Position numbers and translations under genes: made by a program
Assembly (NCBI RefSeq): GCF_004854025.1
Contig: NZ_STGM01000001.1
Span: 310,001 to 374,000 of the forward strand
Length of the DNA stretch: 64,000 nucleotides
From: Microbacterium hydrothermale
GTDB taxonomy: Bacteria; Actinomycetota; Actinomycetes; Actinomycetales; Microbacteriaceae
Direction of reading: 5' to 3'
Part shown: positions 55,457 through 64,000 of the stretch, piece by piece
Layout: each line of letters starts with the position of its first letter
Numbering within the stretch: the stretch's first letter is position 1
The notes under the pieces: model-generated
The model's input: the letters and a program-made list of their open reading frames with translations, nothing else
The model's database searches: none
Told to the model about the DNA's origin: nothing

Positions 55457-55656
55457 GAATTCTCCACCCCGAAGGGGCGAGCATTCGAACGTCACCACTC
55501 TACGACACCGCGCGACCCGTCGCGAACGCCACCGCGGGTGTGTGCGCCGGTTCCCGGTGTCGGATCCGCCGCGCACCACGGGAAATCCGGCGCTCCCGGG
55601 TCGATCGACTAGACTTTCCGAGGTCGTTTCGTCGAACGCGTTCGCGCGCGTCGCCC

Positions 55657-55730
55657 CGGGGCGTAGCTCAGCTTGGTAGAGCGCCCGCTTTGGGAGCGGG
55701 AGGCCGCAGGTTCAAATCCTGTCGCCCCGA
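55657..55730 (+). tRNA. tRNA-Pro (TGG)
   Basis: Acceptor CGGGGCG/CGCCCCG, anticodon stem CCCGC/GCGGG with loop TTTGGGA and anticodon TGG. The discriminator is A, followed by CGC, so CCA is not encoded. TAGACT at 55610-55615 is the likely -10 element. It precedes tig by 73 bases. Confidence 0.96.
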
Positions 55731-55803
55731 CGCAACGGCCCCACAGACCACAGGCCCACACGGCCCCCGCGTGCGCGCGGGCCACACGAGGAGAACACAC
55801 CGC

Positions 55804-57315
55804 ATGGTCAACAGCACCGTCGAGCAGCTCAGCCCCACCCGGGTCAAGCTCCACATCACGGTCTCGCCCGACGAGCTCAAGCCGAGCATCGCCCACGCCT
55901 ACGAGCACATCGCCCGCGACGTGCAGATCCCCGGCTTCCGCAAGGGCAAGGTGCCCGCCCCCATCATCGACCAGCGCATGGGACGCGGCGCCGTCATCGA
56001 GCACGCCGTCAACGAGGGTCTTGACGGGTTCTACCGTCAGGCCGTCGAGGCGCAGGACCTGCGCGTCATCGGTCGCCCGAGCGCCGAGATCGTCGAGCTC
56101 CCCGAGCTCAAGGACTTCTCCGGCGACCTCGTGGTCGACGTCGAGGTCGACGTGCGTCCCGAGTTCGAGCTGCCCGCCTACGACACCATCACGGTGACCG
56201 TCGACGCCGCCGAGGCCGACGAGGCCGGCATCGACGCCGAGCTCGACCGCCTGCGCGCGCGCTTCGGCACGCTCGTGACGGTCGACCGTCCCGCCACGAC
56301 CGGCGACTTCGTCGAGCTCGACCTCGTCGCCACGATCGACGGCAACGAGATCGACCGCGCCGAGGGCGTGTCGTACGAGATCGGCTCCGGCGAGCTGCTC
56401 GAGGGCATCGACGAGGCCATCGAATCGCTGACGGCCGACGAGCAGACCACGTTCCGCTCGAAGCTCGTCGGTGGAGAGCACGCCGGCGAAGAGGCCGAGG
56501 TGGCCGTCACGATCACGGCCGTCAAGGAGCGCGAGCTCCCCGACGCCGACGACGACTTCGCGCAGATGGCGTCCGAGTTCGACACCATCGCCGAGCTCCG
56601 CGAGTCGCTCAGCGAGCGCGTGTCGCAGCAGGCCGTCTTCACGCAGGGCTCCGCCGCGCGCGACAAGTTCATCGACGCCCTCCTCGAGGCCGTCGAGATC
56701 CCCGTGCCGCCGCAGCTGATCGAGGACGAGGTGCACAACCACCTCGAGGGTGAGAACCGCCTCGAGGACGACGTGCACCGCGCCGAGGTCACCGAGGCGA
56801 GCGAGAAGCAGTTCCGCACGCAGATGGTCCTCGACAAGATCGCCGAGGACGCCAACGTCCAGGTGTCGCAGGACGAGCTGACGCAGTACCTCATCCAGTC
56901 GGCCGCGCAGTACAACATGGCGCCGCAGGACTTCGTCAACGCGCTCCAGCAGGGCAACCAGCTGCCCGCGCTCGTCGGCGAGGTCGCGCGCAACAAGGCG
57001 CTCGCGATCGCCCTGGGCAAGGTCACGGTGGTCGACACCGCCGGCAAGCCCGTCGACCTGACCGGGTTCGTGGCCGTCGAGGGCGAAGAGCCCGCCGAGG
57101 GTGACGACGAGGCTGCCGAGGTCGCCGACGAGGCACCCGCCGCCGAGGAGGCCCCCGCGAAGGCTCCCGCCAAGAAGCGCGCCCCCGCGAAGAAGAAGGC
57201 CGCCGACGAGGCTCCGGCCGACGAGGCCGCCGCGGAGGAGGCGCCCGCGAAGGCTCCCGCCAAGAAGCGCGCGCCGGCCAAGAAGAAGACCGACGAGGCC
57301 GCTGACAGCGAGTAA
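55804..57315 (+). CDS. tig: trigger factor with Lys/Ala/Pro-rich tail
   Basis: 503 residues. Ribosome-bound chaperone and peptidyl-prolyl isomerase. The ribosome-binding loop G-F-R-K-G-K is near residue 47; the FKBP domain spans about 155-245 ([17 protein letters not shown]); the helical C-terminal arms follow. Beyond about residue 430 it has an acidic Glu/Ala stretch and two copies of [18 protein letters not shown], a tail not found in E. coli Tig. GAGGAG precedes the ATG. It stands upstream of clpP1-clpP2-clpX, the common order. Confidence 0.96.
   Translation: MVNSTVEQLSPTRVKLHITVSPDELKPSIAHAYEHIARDVQIPGFRKGKVPAPIIDQRMGRGAVIEHAVNEGLDGFYRQAVEAQDLRVIGRPSAEIVELPELKDFSGDLVVDVEVDVRPEFELPAYDTITVTVDAAEADEAGIDAELDRLRARFGTLVTVDRPATTGDFVELDLVATIDGNEIDRAEGVSYEIGSGELLEGIDEAIESLTADEQTTFRSKLVGGEHAGEEAEVAVTITAVKERELPDADDDFAQMASEFDTIAELRESLSERVSQQAVFTQGSAARDKFIDALLEAVEIPVPPQLIEDEVHNHLEGENRLEDDVHRAEVTEASEKQFRTQMVLDKIAEDANVQVSQDELTQYLIQSAAQYNMAPQDFVNALQQGNQLPALVGEVARNKALAIALGKVTVVDTAGKPVDLTGFVAVEGEEPAEGDDEAAEVADEAPAAEEAPAKAPAKKRAPAKKKAADEAPADEAAAEEAPAKAPAKKRAPAKKKTDEAADSE
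57145..57288 (+). repeat. two 54-bp direct repeats encoding the Tig tail
   Basis: Copies at 57145-57198 and 57235-57288 differ at a few third positions and encode the same 18 residues. The spacing is 90 bases, a multiple of three, so loss or gain of one copy would keep the frame. Confidence 0.85.
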
Positions 57316-57324
57316 GTCGTGAGG

Positions 57325-57356
57325 AAGGGGGCGGATGCCGCGGCATCCGCCCCCTT
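57325..57356 (+). terminator. terminator of tig, perfect GGATGCC palindrome
   Basis: A perfect 32-base palindrome (57325-57340 with 57341-57356) starts 9 bases after the tig stop and is followed by T and C residues. Its centre is GGATGCC next to GGCATCC. Confidence 0.85.
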
Positions 57357-57393
57357 TCCCGTCCCCGGGCGCCGTCCGGGGGAACCACCCCGT

Positions 57394-57450
57394 CGAGTGT
57401 CCAGAACGCGCGGAGGATGTCTCGAAGCCTCCGGGGGTTCTGGACGCTCG
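57394..57450. repeat. long imperfect inverted repeat between tig and TPR gene
   Basis: A 23-base arm at 57394-57416 is nearly complementary to 57428-57450 (two mismatches and one G-T pair) around an 11-base loop. It is separate from the tig terminator. It could be a second terminator, a leader structure for the next gene, or a dispersed REP-like unit. Confidence 0.6.
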
Positions 57451-57491
57451 CGGGGGAGCGTGGGTTCGGAACGAGGGTGAGGATGCGACGA

Positions 57492-57980
57492 ATGGACGAC
57501 TGGCAGAACAGGGTGGACGCCGTCTGGGCCGACGAGACCCTCAGCCCCGAAGACGTCATCACCCGGATCGACGAGCTCTCGGCGGAGCGTCCTACCGACG
57601 ACGCCGTCGCGCTGTTCGAGCGCGCGGGGGCACGCGACTCGGCCGGTGTCGAGGACGAGGCCGAGGTGCTCTACCGGCGCGCCCTCGCGATCGGGCTCGA
57701 CGACGAGCGCCGGACGCGGGCCACCATCCAGCTGGCGAGCACGATCCGCAACCTGGGCAAGACCGAGGAAGCGCTCGAGATGCTCCGCGCCGAGTACGAG
57801 CGCGAGCCGCGTGGACCCCTGCACGACGCGGCCGCCGCGTTCTACGCCCTCGCCCTCGTGTCGAGCGGAGAGGCCGAGCGGGCGGCATCCGTCGCTCTTC
57901 AGGCGCTCGCCCCGCACCTGCCCCGCTATACCCGTTCCGTGACCGGATACGCGCGAGAAATCGCCGATCGCCTCGACTGA
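57492..57980 (+). CDS. tetratricopeptide repeat protein
   Basis: 162 residues, fully helical. TPR-like pairs include A-E-V-L-Y-R-R-A-L-A-I-G-L and L-G-K-T-E-E-A-L-E-M-L-R-A-E-Y-E-R-E-P, then a third helix pair. ATG 57492 (M-D-D-W-Q-N-R-V) has TGAGG 9 bases upstream; ATG 57483 lies too close to it. Probably a protein-protein adaptor; it sits between tig and clpP1, but no function is established. Confidence 0.82.
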   Translation: MDDWQNRVDAVWADETLSPEDVITRIDELSAERPTDDAVALFERAGARDSAGVEDEAEVLYRRALAIGLDDERRTRATIQLASTIRNLGKTEEALEMLRAEYEREPRGPLHDAAAAFYALALVSSGEAERAASVALQALAPHLPRYTRSVTGYAREIADRLD

Positions 57981-58059
57981 TCCGCCCGCGGCGAACACGG
58001 CATCCGGTGTCGGAGCCCGCCGGTAGATTCGTTGCAGATCACCGGAAGAGGAGCACTAA

Positions 58060-58644
58060 ATGCCCGAACCCCTTATGGCAACGAGCGTCTTCGACAGGCT
58101 GCTGAAGGACCGCATCATCTGGCTCGGTTCGGAGGTGCGCGATGAGAACGCCAACGAGATCTGCGCGAAGATCCTCCTGCTCGCCGCAGAAGACCCGCAG
58201 AAGGACATCTACCTCTACATCAACTCGCCCGGCGGCTCGATCACGGCCGGCATGGCGATCTACGACACGATGCAGTTCGTGCCGAACGACATCGTCACCG
58301 TCGGCATCGGCATGGCGGCGTCGATGGGCCAGCTCCTGCTGACCAGCGGCACCAAGGGCAAGCGCTACATCACGCCCAACGCGCGCGTGCTGCTGCACCA
58401 GCCCCACGGTGGGTTCGGCGGAACGTCGAGCGACATCCAGACGCAGGCGCAGCTCATCCTCGACATGAAGCGCCGTCTCGCCGAGATCACCGCGAACCAG
58501 ACGGGCAAGAGCGTCGAGCAGATCAACGCCGACGGTGACCGCGACCGCTGGTTCACCGCTCAAGAAGCCCTCGAGTACGGCTTCGTCGACCACATGCGCG
58601 AGCACGCCACCGACGTCACCGGCGGCGGCGGAACCGCGGCCTGA
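58060..58644 (+). CDS. clpP1: ATP-dependent Clp protease proteolytic subunit ClpP1
   Basis: 194 residues. Ser88 in G-M-A-A-S-M-G and His113 in L-L-H-Q-P-H-G-G are the catalytic Ser and His; the Asp follows in the G-D-R-D-R region. In actinobacteria ClpP1 and ClpP2 form a mixed double ring. GAGGAG before the ATG, with TAGATT at 58024-58029 as a possible -10. clpP2 follows 23 bases later. Confidence 0.96.
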   Translation: MPEPLMATSVFDRLLKDRIIWLGSEVRDENANEICAKILLLAAEDPQKDIYLYINSPGGSITAGMAIYDTMQFVPNDIVTVGIGMAASMGQLLLTSGTKGKRYITPNARVLLHQPHGGFGGTSSDIQTQAQLILDMKRRLAEITANQTGKSVEQINADGDRDRWFTAQEALEYGFVDHMREHATDVTGGGGTAA

Positions 58645-58667
58645 GTCGAGAGGAAAAGGACACCATC

Positions 58668-59330
58668 ATGAACATCCCCACCTTCGGCGGCGCCGCAGCG
58701 CACATGCCCTCGAGCCGCTACGTCCTCCCTCAGTTCGAGGAGCGCACGGCCTACGGCTACAAGCGCCAGGACCCGTACAACAAGCTGTTCGAGGACCGCG
58801 TCATCTTCCTGGGCGTCCAGGTCGACGACGCCTCGGCCGACGACGTCATGGCCCAGCTGCTCGTGCTCGAGTCGCAGGACCCCGACCGCGACATCATCAT
58901 GTACATCAACTCGCCCGGCGGCTCGTTCACGGCCATGACGGCGATCTACGACACGATGCAGTACGTCTCGCCGCAGATCCAGACCGTCGTGCTCGGACAG
59001 GCCGCATCCGCGGCATCCGTCCTGCTCGCCGCCGGCGCCCCCGGCAAGCGTCTCGCCCTGCCGAACGCGCGCATCCTGATCCACCAGCCCGCGATGGGCG
59101 AGGCCGGGCACGGGCAGGCGTCCGACATCGAGATCCAGGCGCAGGAGATCCTCCGCATGCGCACCTGGCTCGAAGAGACGATGGCCCGCCACACCGGACA
59201 GGACGTCGCCAAGGTCAACAAGGACATCGACCGCGACAAGATCCTCTCGGCGCACGAGGCGATGGAGTACGGCATCGTCGACCAGGTGCTGACCACGCGC
59301 AAGCGCACCCCGGCGGCCCTCACCGCCTGA
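58668..59330 (+). CDS. clpP2: ATP-dependent Clp protease proteolytic subunit ClpP2
   Basis: 220 residues. Ser114 in G-Q-A-A-S-A-A and His139 in L-I-H-Q-P-A-M-G; note A-S-A in place of the usual A-S-M. The N-terminal extension (about 30 residues, ending Y-K-R-Q-D-P-Y-N-K-L-F) is typical of ClpP2. Together with ClpP1 it forms the tetradecamer used by ClpX and ClpC. Confidence 0.96.
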   Translation: MNIPTFGGAAAHMPSSRYVLPQFEERTAYGYKRQDPYNKLFEDRVIFLGVQVDDASADDVMAQLLVLESQDPDRDIIMYINSPGGSFTAMTAIYDTMQYVSPQIQTVVLGQAASAASVLLAAGAPGKRLALPNARILIHQPAMGEAGHGQASDIEIQAQEILRMRTWLEETMARHTGQDVAKVNKDIDRDKILSAHEAMEYGIVDQVLTTRKRTPAALTA

Positions 59331-59338
59331 CGCGCCCG

Positions 59339-59390
59339 CGTACGACGAAGCCCCGCAGACCCCTCCCGGTCTGCGGGGCTTCGTCGTACG
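59339..59390 (+). terminator. terminator of clpP1-clpP2
   Basis: A perfect 23-bp stem (59339-59361 with 59368-59390) with a 6-base loop starts 8 bases after clpP2. Confidence 0.88.
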
Positions 59391-59654
59391 CGCGATCGCC
59401 GCGCATCCTCGCCCCGGCGCCGCGAGACGGCGATTCCCCGACGAATCGGCGGCGGGCTGCGGCCGAGATGTCAGCGAGATGGCGTCTCGGCGCGACGGGC
59501 ATCCGGCCGTGCGCGCGGGGGAGCGAACGGATGCCGCGTGTCCGCCGCGAGCGATCACGACACCGCCGAGAGCGCAAATGCCCTCGGATGTCGTGCCCTC
59601 GGGTTAGGCTCGGGTAACACACCGGCGGGGGCCGGGTGACGGAAGGAACCGGCC
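59391..59654. other. intergenic region before clpX
   Basis: No gene is evident. GGCATCCG (59498-59505) and CGGATGCC (59528-59535) form an inverted repeat with a 22-base spacer. TAGGCT at 59605-59610 is the likely -10 for clpX, giving a leader of about 38 bases with GGAAGGAACC as ribosome site. Confidence 0.5.
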
Positions 59655-60923
59655 ATGGCACGCATCGGTGAGAGCGCCGACCTGTTCAAGTGCTCCTTCT
59701 GCGGCAAGAGCCAGAAGCAGGTGCAGCAGCTGATCGCCGGTCCCGGCGTGTACATCTGCGACGAGTGCGTCGAGTTGTGCAACGAGATCATCGAAGAGCG
59801 CATGGCCGAGTCGTCGGCCGGCGAGGTCGCCGAGTTCGACCTGCCCAAGCCGCGCGAGATCTTCTCGTTCCTCGAGGAGTACGTCGTCGGCCAGGAGCCC
59901 GCCAAGCGCGCCCTCGCGGTCGCCGTCTACAACCACTACAAGCGCGTCCGCGCCCACGGCACCCTGCAGCCCGCCGAGGCCCGCGCCGAAGAGATCGACA
60001 TCGCCAAGAGCAACATCCTGCTGCTCGGCCCCACGGGCTGCGGCAAGACGTATCTGGCGCAGACGCTGGCGAAGCGTCTCAACGTGCCCTTCGCGGTGGC
60101 GGATGCCACGGCGTTGACCGAGGCGGGATACGTCGGCGAAGACGTCGAGAACATCCTGCTCAAGCTTCTGCAGGCCGCAGACTTCGACGTCAAGCGGGCC
60201 GAGCAGGGCATCATCTACATCGACGAGGTCGACAAGATCGCCCGCAAGGCCGAGAACCCCTCGATCACGCGCGACGTGTCGGGTGAGGGCGTGCAGCAGG
60301 CCCTGCTGAAGATCCTCGAGGGCACGGTCGCCTCGGTTCCGCCGCAGGGCGGTCGCAAGCACCCGCATCAGGAGTTCATCCAGATCGACACGACGAACGT
60401 GCTGTTCATCGTGGCCGGCGCCTTCGCGGGGCTCGAAGAGATCATCTCTGCCCGCGTGGGCAAGCACGGCGTCGGCTTCGGCGCTCCGCTGCAGCGCAAA
60501 GAAGACGCGCCCGACCTCTTCAGCGAGGCCCTTCCCGAAGACCTGCACAAGTTCGGTCTGATCCCCGAGTTCATCGGCCGTCTGCCCGTCGTGGCATCCG
60601 TCTCGCCCCTCGACCAGGAGGCGCTCATGGAGATCCTCACCGCGCCGCGCAACGCGCTGGTCAAGCAGTACCAGCGCATGTTCGAGCTCGACGGCGTGCA
60701 GCTGGAGTTCGACGAAGACGCGCTGCGCGCGATCGCCGACCTCGCCGTCGCCCGCAAGACCGGTGCGCGCGGCCTGCGCGCGATCCTCGAAGACGTGCTC
60801 GGACCGATCATGTTCGACGTGCCCTCGGCCGACGACATCGCCAAGGTCGTCATCACGCGCGCGGCGGTCGAAGACGGGGCGCAGCCCACGATCGTGCTCG
60901 CTCAGAAGCGTCGCAGCGCCTGA
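59655..60923 (+). CDS. clpX: ATP-dependent Clp protease ATP-binding subunit ClpX
   Basis: 422 residues. AAA+ unfoldase feeding ClpP. An N-terminal zinc-binding domain C-S-F-C-G-K-S and C-D-E-C-V-E-L-C is followed by Walker A G-P-T-G-C-G-K-T, Walker [12 protein letters not shown], the pore region and sensor motifs. The R-K-T-G-A-R-G-L-R sensor II is present. Own promoter; the clpP operon terminates upstream. Confidence 0.97.
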   Translation: MARIGESADLFKCSFCGKSQKQVQQLIAGPGVYICDECVELCNEIIEERMAESSAGEVAEFDLPKPREIFSFLEEYVVGQEPAKRALAVAVYNHYKRVRAHGTLQPAEARAEEIDIAKSNILLLGPTGCGKTYLAQTLAKRLNVPFAVADATALTEAGYVGEDVENILLKLLQAADFDVKRAEQGIIYIDEVDKIARKAENPSITRDVSGEGVQQALLKILEGTVASVPPQGGRKHPHQEFIQIDTTNVLFIVAGAFAGLEEIISARVGKHGVGFGAPLQRKEDAPDLFSEALPEDLHKFGLIPEFIGRLPVVASVSPLDQEALMEILTAPRNALVKQYQRMFELDGVQLEFDEDALRAIADLAVARKTGARGLRAILEDVLGPIMFDVPSADDIAKVVITRAAVEDGAQPTIVLAQKRRSA

Positions 60924-60963
60924 GCGCTCAGCGCGGGTGGAGGGGGCGAGGGCCTCTCTCCGC

Positions 60964-61485
60964 GTGCGTCCGTCCTCGGTCGGGCGCATCACGCGCGGCG
61001 CGCGCCTCATCGTGCGTCGCCCGCCCGATGAGGCTCTGGCCGCGACCCTCGACGCCCTCGTGACGGAGCGCTTCGACCTCGGTGACGAGCGCGTGGCCCG
61101 TGCCCTGCGGGAGCGAGAGTCGGAGTGGGTCGCGCAGGACGTGCGCATCGGCCGCCCCGACCCGTCGTGGAGTACCGGGATGGCCGACGCGGTGCTCTCC
61201 GACACCGTTCTCGCGTTCGTCCCCGGCCTGTGGCGCCGCGCCACCTCGACCGTCGTGGTCGCGAGCGCACGGGACCACGAGCAGGGGGCGGAGGTCGTCG
61301 TCTTCGCGCATCCGACCGTGCGCGGGTGGACCTCGTCGAACGACGCCGGGCCCCTCGTGCACGCCGCCCTCGACCGCGTCGAGGCGACGGGCGACGTCGT
61401 CTCGCGGACGCCGCTGCACGGCATCCCGAACGACGGCAGCCCGGCTTCGCAGGCGTTCGTGCGCGACGTGCTGGGATGGCGCTGA
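60964..61485 (+). CDS. uncharacterised protein, 173 residues
   Basis: GTG 60964 has GAGGG 11 bases upstream; GTG 60937 would add 9 residues. The product alternates strands and helices (R-L-I-V-R-R-P-P-D-E-A-L, V-V-V-A-S-A-R-D-H, V-V-V-F-A-H-P-T-V-R-G-W) and has no membrane segment. I do not recognise it. Confidence 0.65.
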   Translation: MRPSSVGRITRGARLIVRRPPDEALAATLDALVTERFDLGDERVARALRERESEWVAQDVRIGRPDPSWSTGMADAVLSDTVLAFVPGLWRRATSTVVVASARDHEQGAEVVVFAHPTVRGWTSSNDAGPLVHAALDRVEATGDVVSRTPLHGIPNDGSPASQAFVRDVLGWR

Positions 61486-61590
61486 GCGACACGGTCCAGA
61501 GGGTGTCGGGGTTCACGGCGTCAGCTAAGTCCCCAGGACGGGCGGGTCGTGTCGACCTCGCCCGCCCCGCGACGGAGGGGGCTGCCGCGC

Positions 61591-63639
61591 TCAGCCCGTG
61601 AGACCGCGGCGCTCCAGGAGGGGCTGGATCTCGGCATCCCGGCCCCGGAAGTCGCGATACGCGGCCAGAGGGTCACCGGACCCACCGACCCCCAGCAGCC
61701 GCTGGCGGAAGCGGTCGCCGTTCTCGCGCGTGAGCCCGCCGTTCTCGCGGAACCACTCGACCGTGTCGGCGTCGAGCACCTCGCTCCAGATGTAGGAGTA
61801 GTAGCCGGCGCTGTACCCGCCCGAGAACACGTGCGCGAAGTACGTCGAGGCGTAGCGGGTGGGCACGGCCGGGTTGTCGAGGCCGATGTCGGCGAGGGCC
61901 GCGGCCTGGAAGGCGGCCACGTCGATGTCACTCGACGCCTCGTCGAGGGTCAGCCCGTGCCAGGCCTGGTCGATCCAGGATGCCGCGAGGTATTCGCTCG
62001 TCGCGAAGCCCTGGTTGAACGCCTCCGAGGCGTGCAGGCGTTCGACGACGTCGGCGGGGAGGGGCTCGCCGGTGTCGATGTGGCGGGCGTAGTTCGCGAG
62101 GATCTCGGGCCAGAGGATCCACATCTCGTTCACCTGGCTGGGGAACTCCACGAAGTCGCGGTAGACGGCCGTGCCGCCGAAGTGCGGGTAGGTCACCGTC
62201 GCGAAGAGTCCGTGCAGGGCGTGACCGAACTCGTGGAAGAGGGTCGTGACCTCGTCGAGCGACAGCAGGGTCGGGGTGCCCGGAGCGGGCTTGTTGACGT
62301 TGAGGTTATTGACCACGACCGGGGCCGTGCCGCGCAGGGCCGACTGCGTGACGATGGAGTTCATCCACGCGCCGCCGCGTTTCGTATCGCGGGTGTAGAG
62401 ATCGAGCAGGAACAGCCCGAGTTCGCTGCCGTCGGCGTTGTGCACCTCGAAGACGCGGACCTCGGGGTGATAGCCCTGCAGGTCGTGGCGCTCGTTCACG
62501 CGGATGCCGTAGAGCTGCTCCGCCGCGAAGAAGACGCCGTCGCGCAGCACCCGCTCGGCCTCGAACCAGGGCCGGAGCGCGGCGCGATCGAGGTCGTAGC
62601 GCTCCGCGCGCACCTTCTCGGTGTAGAACGCCCAGTCGTGGGCGTCGATCCGGATGCCGTCGGCATCGGCAATCCGCTGGAGCGCGGCCTGCTCCTGGCG
62701 GGCGTTGGCGGCGGCGGGGGCCGCGAGGCGTCGGAGGAGCGACGCGACGGCCTCGGGCGAACCCGCGGTCTGATCGGCGAGCACCGCGGCCGCGTGGGAG
62801 GGGTAGCCCAGGAGCGCCGCGCGCTCGGCGCGCAGGCGGACGATCTCGCGCAGGACGGGCCGGTTGTCGTACTCGTTGTCGCGCGTCGCCCGCGCGCGGG
62901 AGGCCTCGAGCAGGCGACGACGGCTCTCGCGGTTGGTCAGCGAGGCCAGATACGGGTGGCCGGTGTACAGCGTGAGCGTCACGACGTAGCGGCCGTCGAG
63001 ACCGCGGGCGGTCGCGGCCTGCGCCGCGGCCGAGAGCTCGCCGTCACCGAGACCGTCGAGCTCGGCGGCGTCGTCGAAGACCACGGCGAGGTCGTTCGTG
63101 TCGGCCAGGAGGTTCTTCTCGAACGTGTTGGTGAGGACCGACAGACGCTGGTTCAGGTCGGTCAGGCGTGTCTTCTGCGCGTCGTCGAGCCCCGCGCCCG
63201 CGAGGGACATCTCGCGGTGATGCCGCTCGACCAGGTACCGGCTCTCGGCATCGAGGTCGAGACCGTCGAGCTGCGCGTGGACCGCCGCGATACGGCTGTA
63301 CAGGGCGGCGTCGAGCTGGATGGCGTCGCGGTGCGCCGCCATGAGCGGGGCGAGCTGCTCCTCGACCAGCTGGATCTCGGGCGTCCCGTCGGCACCGGTG
63401 ACGGTGTAGAACGTGCGGGCGACGCGGTCGAGCAGTTCTCCGCTGCGCTCGAGGGCGACCAGCGTGTTCTCGAACGTGGGCTCCGCCGTCTGGGCGGTGA
63501 TCGCATCGACCTCCGCGCGCTGCGCCGCGAAGGCGGCGTGGAACGCGGGCAGGTAGTGCTCAACCGCGATGCTGCCGTAGGGCGGCAGGTCGTAGGGGAG
63601 TGCCGGCGGGGAGAGGAGGGGATTGGGGGCATCCGTCAT
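61591..63639 (-). CDS. dcp: M3 family metallopeptidase (peptidyl-dipeptidase Dcp-like)
   Basis: 682 residues, normal for Dcp/OpdA. H-E-F-G-H-A-L-H-G is the zinc site (HExxH), with the third Glu about 25 residues on. Family segments include F-L-L-D-L-Y-T-R and the C-terminal Y-S-A-G-Y-Y-S-Y-I-W-S-E-V-L-D-A-D. It removes C-terminal dipeptides from peptides released by proteases. TAGGCT and a 6-base gap precede the ATG on the minus strand (leaderless). Confidence 0.95.
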   Translation of the reverse strand: MTDAPNPLLSPPALPYDLPPYGSIAVEHYLPAFHAAFAAQRAEVDAITAQTAEPTFENTLVALERSGELLDRVARTFYTVTGADGTPEIQLVEEQLAPLMAAHRDAIQLDAALYSRIAAVHAQLDGLDLDAESRYLVERHHREMSLAGAGLDDAQKTRLTDLNQRLSVLTNTFEKNLLADTNDLAVVFDDAAELDGLGDGELSAAAQAATARGLDGRYVVTLTLYTGHPYLASLTNRESRRRLLEASRARATRDNEYDNRPVLREIVRLRAERAALLGYPSHAAAVLADQTAGSPEAVASLLRRLAAPAAANARQEQAALQRIADADGIRIDAHDWAFYTEKVRAERYDLDRAALRPWFEAERVLRDGVFFAAEQLYGIRVNERHDLQGYHPEVRVFEVHNADGSELGLFLLDLYTRDTKRGGAWMNSIVTQSALRGTAPVVVNNLNVNKPAPGTPTLLSLDEVTTLFHEFGHALHGLFATVTYPHFGGTAVYRDFVEFPSQVNEMWILWPEILANYARHIDTGEPLPADVVERLHASEAFNQGFATSEYLAASWIDQAWHGLTLDEASSDIDVAAFQAAALADIGLDNPAVPTRYASTYFAHVFSGGYSAGYYSYIWSEVLDADTVEWFRENGGLTRENGDRFRQRLLGVGGSGDPLAAYRDFRGRDAEIQPLLERRGLTG

Positions 63640-63683
63640 CGGTCCAGCCTACGTCGCCACGACAACGGGGTGCAGAGAAGACG

Positions 63684-63718
63684 TTGCAAAAGACAGCTTG
63701 CAAAGATATCTTTGCACT
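63684..63718 (+). promoter_or_regulatory. promoter with palindromic operator of the ArsR-like gene
   Basis: TTGCAA (63684-63689) and TATCTT (63707-63712) are 17 bases apart and the ATG follows 6 bases later, a textbook leaderless promoter. A perfect 18-base palindrome TGCAAAGATATCTTTGCA (63699-63716) covers the -10 element and the start site, ending 2 bases before the ATG; a third TTGCAAA-type half-site overlaps the -35 element. Binding there would block transcription. Confidence 0.8.
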
Positions 63719-64000
63719 ATGACTCCGCCGCCCCGCGCTGAGCGCGTCCTCGATGCCGGAGCGCTCCGCGCCCTGGCGCACCCCCTGCGCGTCCGGTTGT
63801 ACGACATCCTCAGCCAATACGGTCCGCAGACGGCCAGCTCCCTCGCCGAGCTGACGGGGGAGTCGACGGGGGCGACGAGCTACCACCTGCGCGCTCTCGC
63901 ACGGCACGACCTCATCCGCGAGGTCGCCGGCCGCGGCACCGCGCGCGAACGCTGGTGGGAACGGCCCGCCGGAATGGTCACCCTCACGAACCCCGAGATG
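63719..64000 (+). CDS. ArsR-like winged-helix regulator, 5' part only
   Basis: The first 94 codons are in the window; the frame runs off the right edge. A-L-A-H-P-L-R-V-R-L-Y-D-I-L opens a winged helix, T-A-S-S-L-A-E-L-T-G-E-S-T-G-A-T-S-Y-H-L-R is the recognition unit, and a wing follows. No metal-binding Cys motif appears in this part. The leaderless promoter under a palindromic operator suggests autoregulation, and perhaps control of the divergent peptidase 79 bases away. Confidence 0.85.
   Translation, partial: MTPPPRAERVLDAGALRALAHPLRVRLYDILSQYGPQTASSLAELTGESTGATSYHLRALARHDLIREVAGRGTARERWWERPAGMVTLTNPEM

Overview
The window is about 70% GC, and nearly every codon ends in G or C. GTG starts, GatCAB, the GlgE route of alpha-glucan synthesis, paired ClpP subunits with ClpX, an iron-sulfur type ferrochelatase and many leaderless genes all point to an actinobacterium. 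The protein sequences look most like Microbacteriaceae, probably Microbacterium; this is inference from memory, not a search. It reads as ordinary chromosome. I see no integrase, transposase, prophage or CRISPR array.

Layout. 1-4.4 kb: tail of an alpha/beta hydrolase, an AI-2E-type permease, a large two-part membrane protein, and a YbbN-like thioredoxin. 4.4-10.9 kb: glgB, glgE and glgX on the minus strand. 10.9-15.8 kb: cysteine desulfurase, mnmA and ligA. 15.8-18.1 kb: a lipoprotein and an acyl-CoA synthetase. 18.2-23.0 kb: gatC-gatA-gatB, then dinB. 23.1-26.5 kb: small genes, a zincin-clpS-DUF2017 operon, tRNA-His, orn and tRNA-Arg. 26.6-28.7 kb: a divergent YczE-type membrane protein and MocR regulator. 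29-35.5 kb: an SSB, a lipoprotein, ettA, two thioesterases, and a gene behind a probable yybP-ykoY (Mn2+) riboswitch. 35.5-41.7 kb: truncated globin, MscS-type channel, ABC exporter, pepN. 41.8-47.6 kb: hemH, rpiB, an Fpg/Nei glycosylase, a PaiB-type protein, an amidohydrolase, dps. 47.7-50.5 kb: a four-gene TasA/SipW-type export operon. 50.6-54.7 kb: a gamma carbonic anhydrase, SdpI, and a small WXG100/type VII-like cluster. 54.9-64 kb: DUF4190 protein, tRNA-Gly, tRNA-Pro, tig, clpP1-clpP2, clpX, an M3 peptidase, and the start of an ArsR-like regulator.

Functional groups. GlgE builds maltosyl chains, GlgB branches them and GlgX trims them. The cysteine desulfurase probably supplies sulfur for MnmA. 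GatCAB makes Gln-tRNA(Gln) and/or Asn-tRNA(Asn). Tig, ClpP1P2, ClpX and ClpS cover folding and proteolysis of new or damaged proteins.

Three loci stand out. The 47.7-50.5 kb operon encodes proteins with SipW-type signal peptides, and its signal peptidase is fused to a surface domain ending in an LPxTG-type sorting signal. A well-formed Mn2+ riboswitch precedes an uncharacterised membrane protein at 34.5 kb. An orphan WXG100 cluster lies at 51.9-54.7 kb. Two chromosome-scale patterns also show: leaderless promoters (a TAnnnT hexamer followed 6-7 bases later by ATG or GTG), and strong enrichment of GGATGCC/GGCATCC, which also forms the stems of several terminators.
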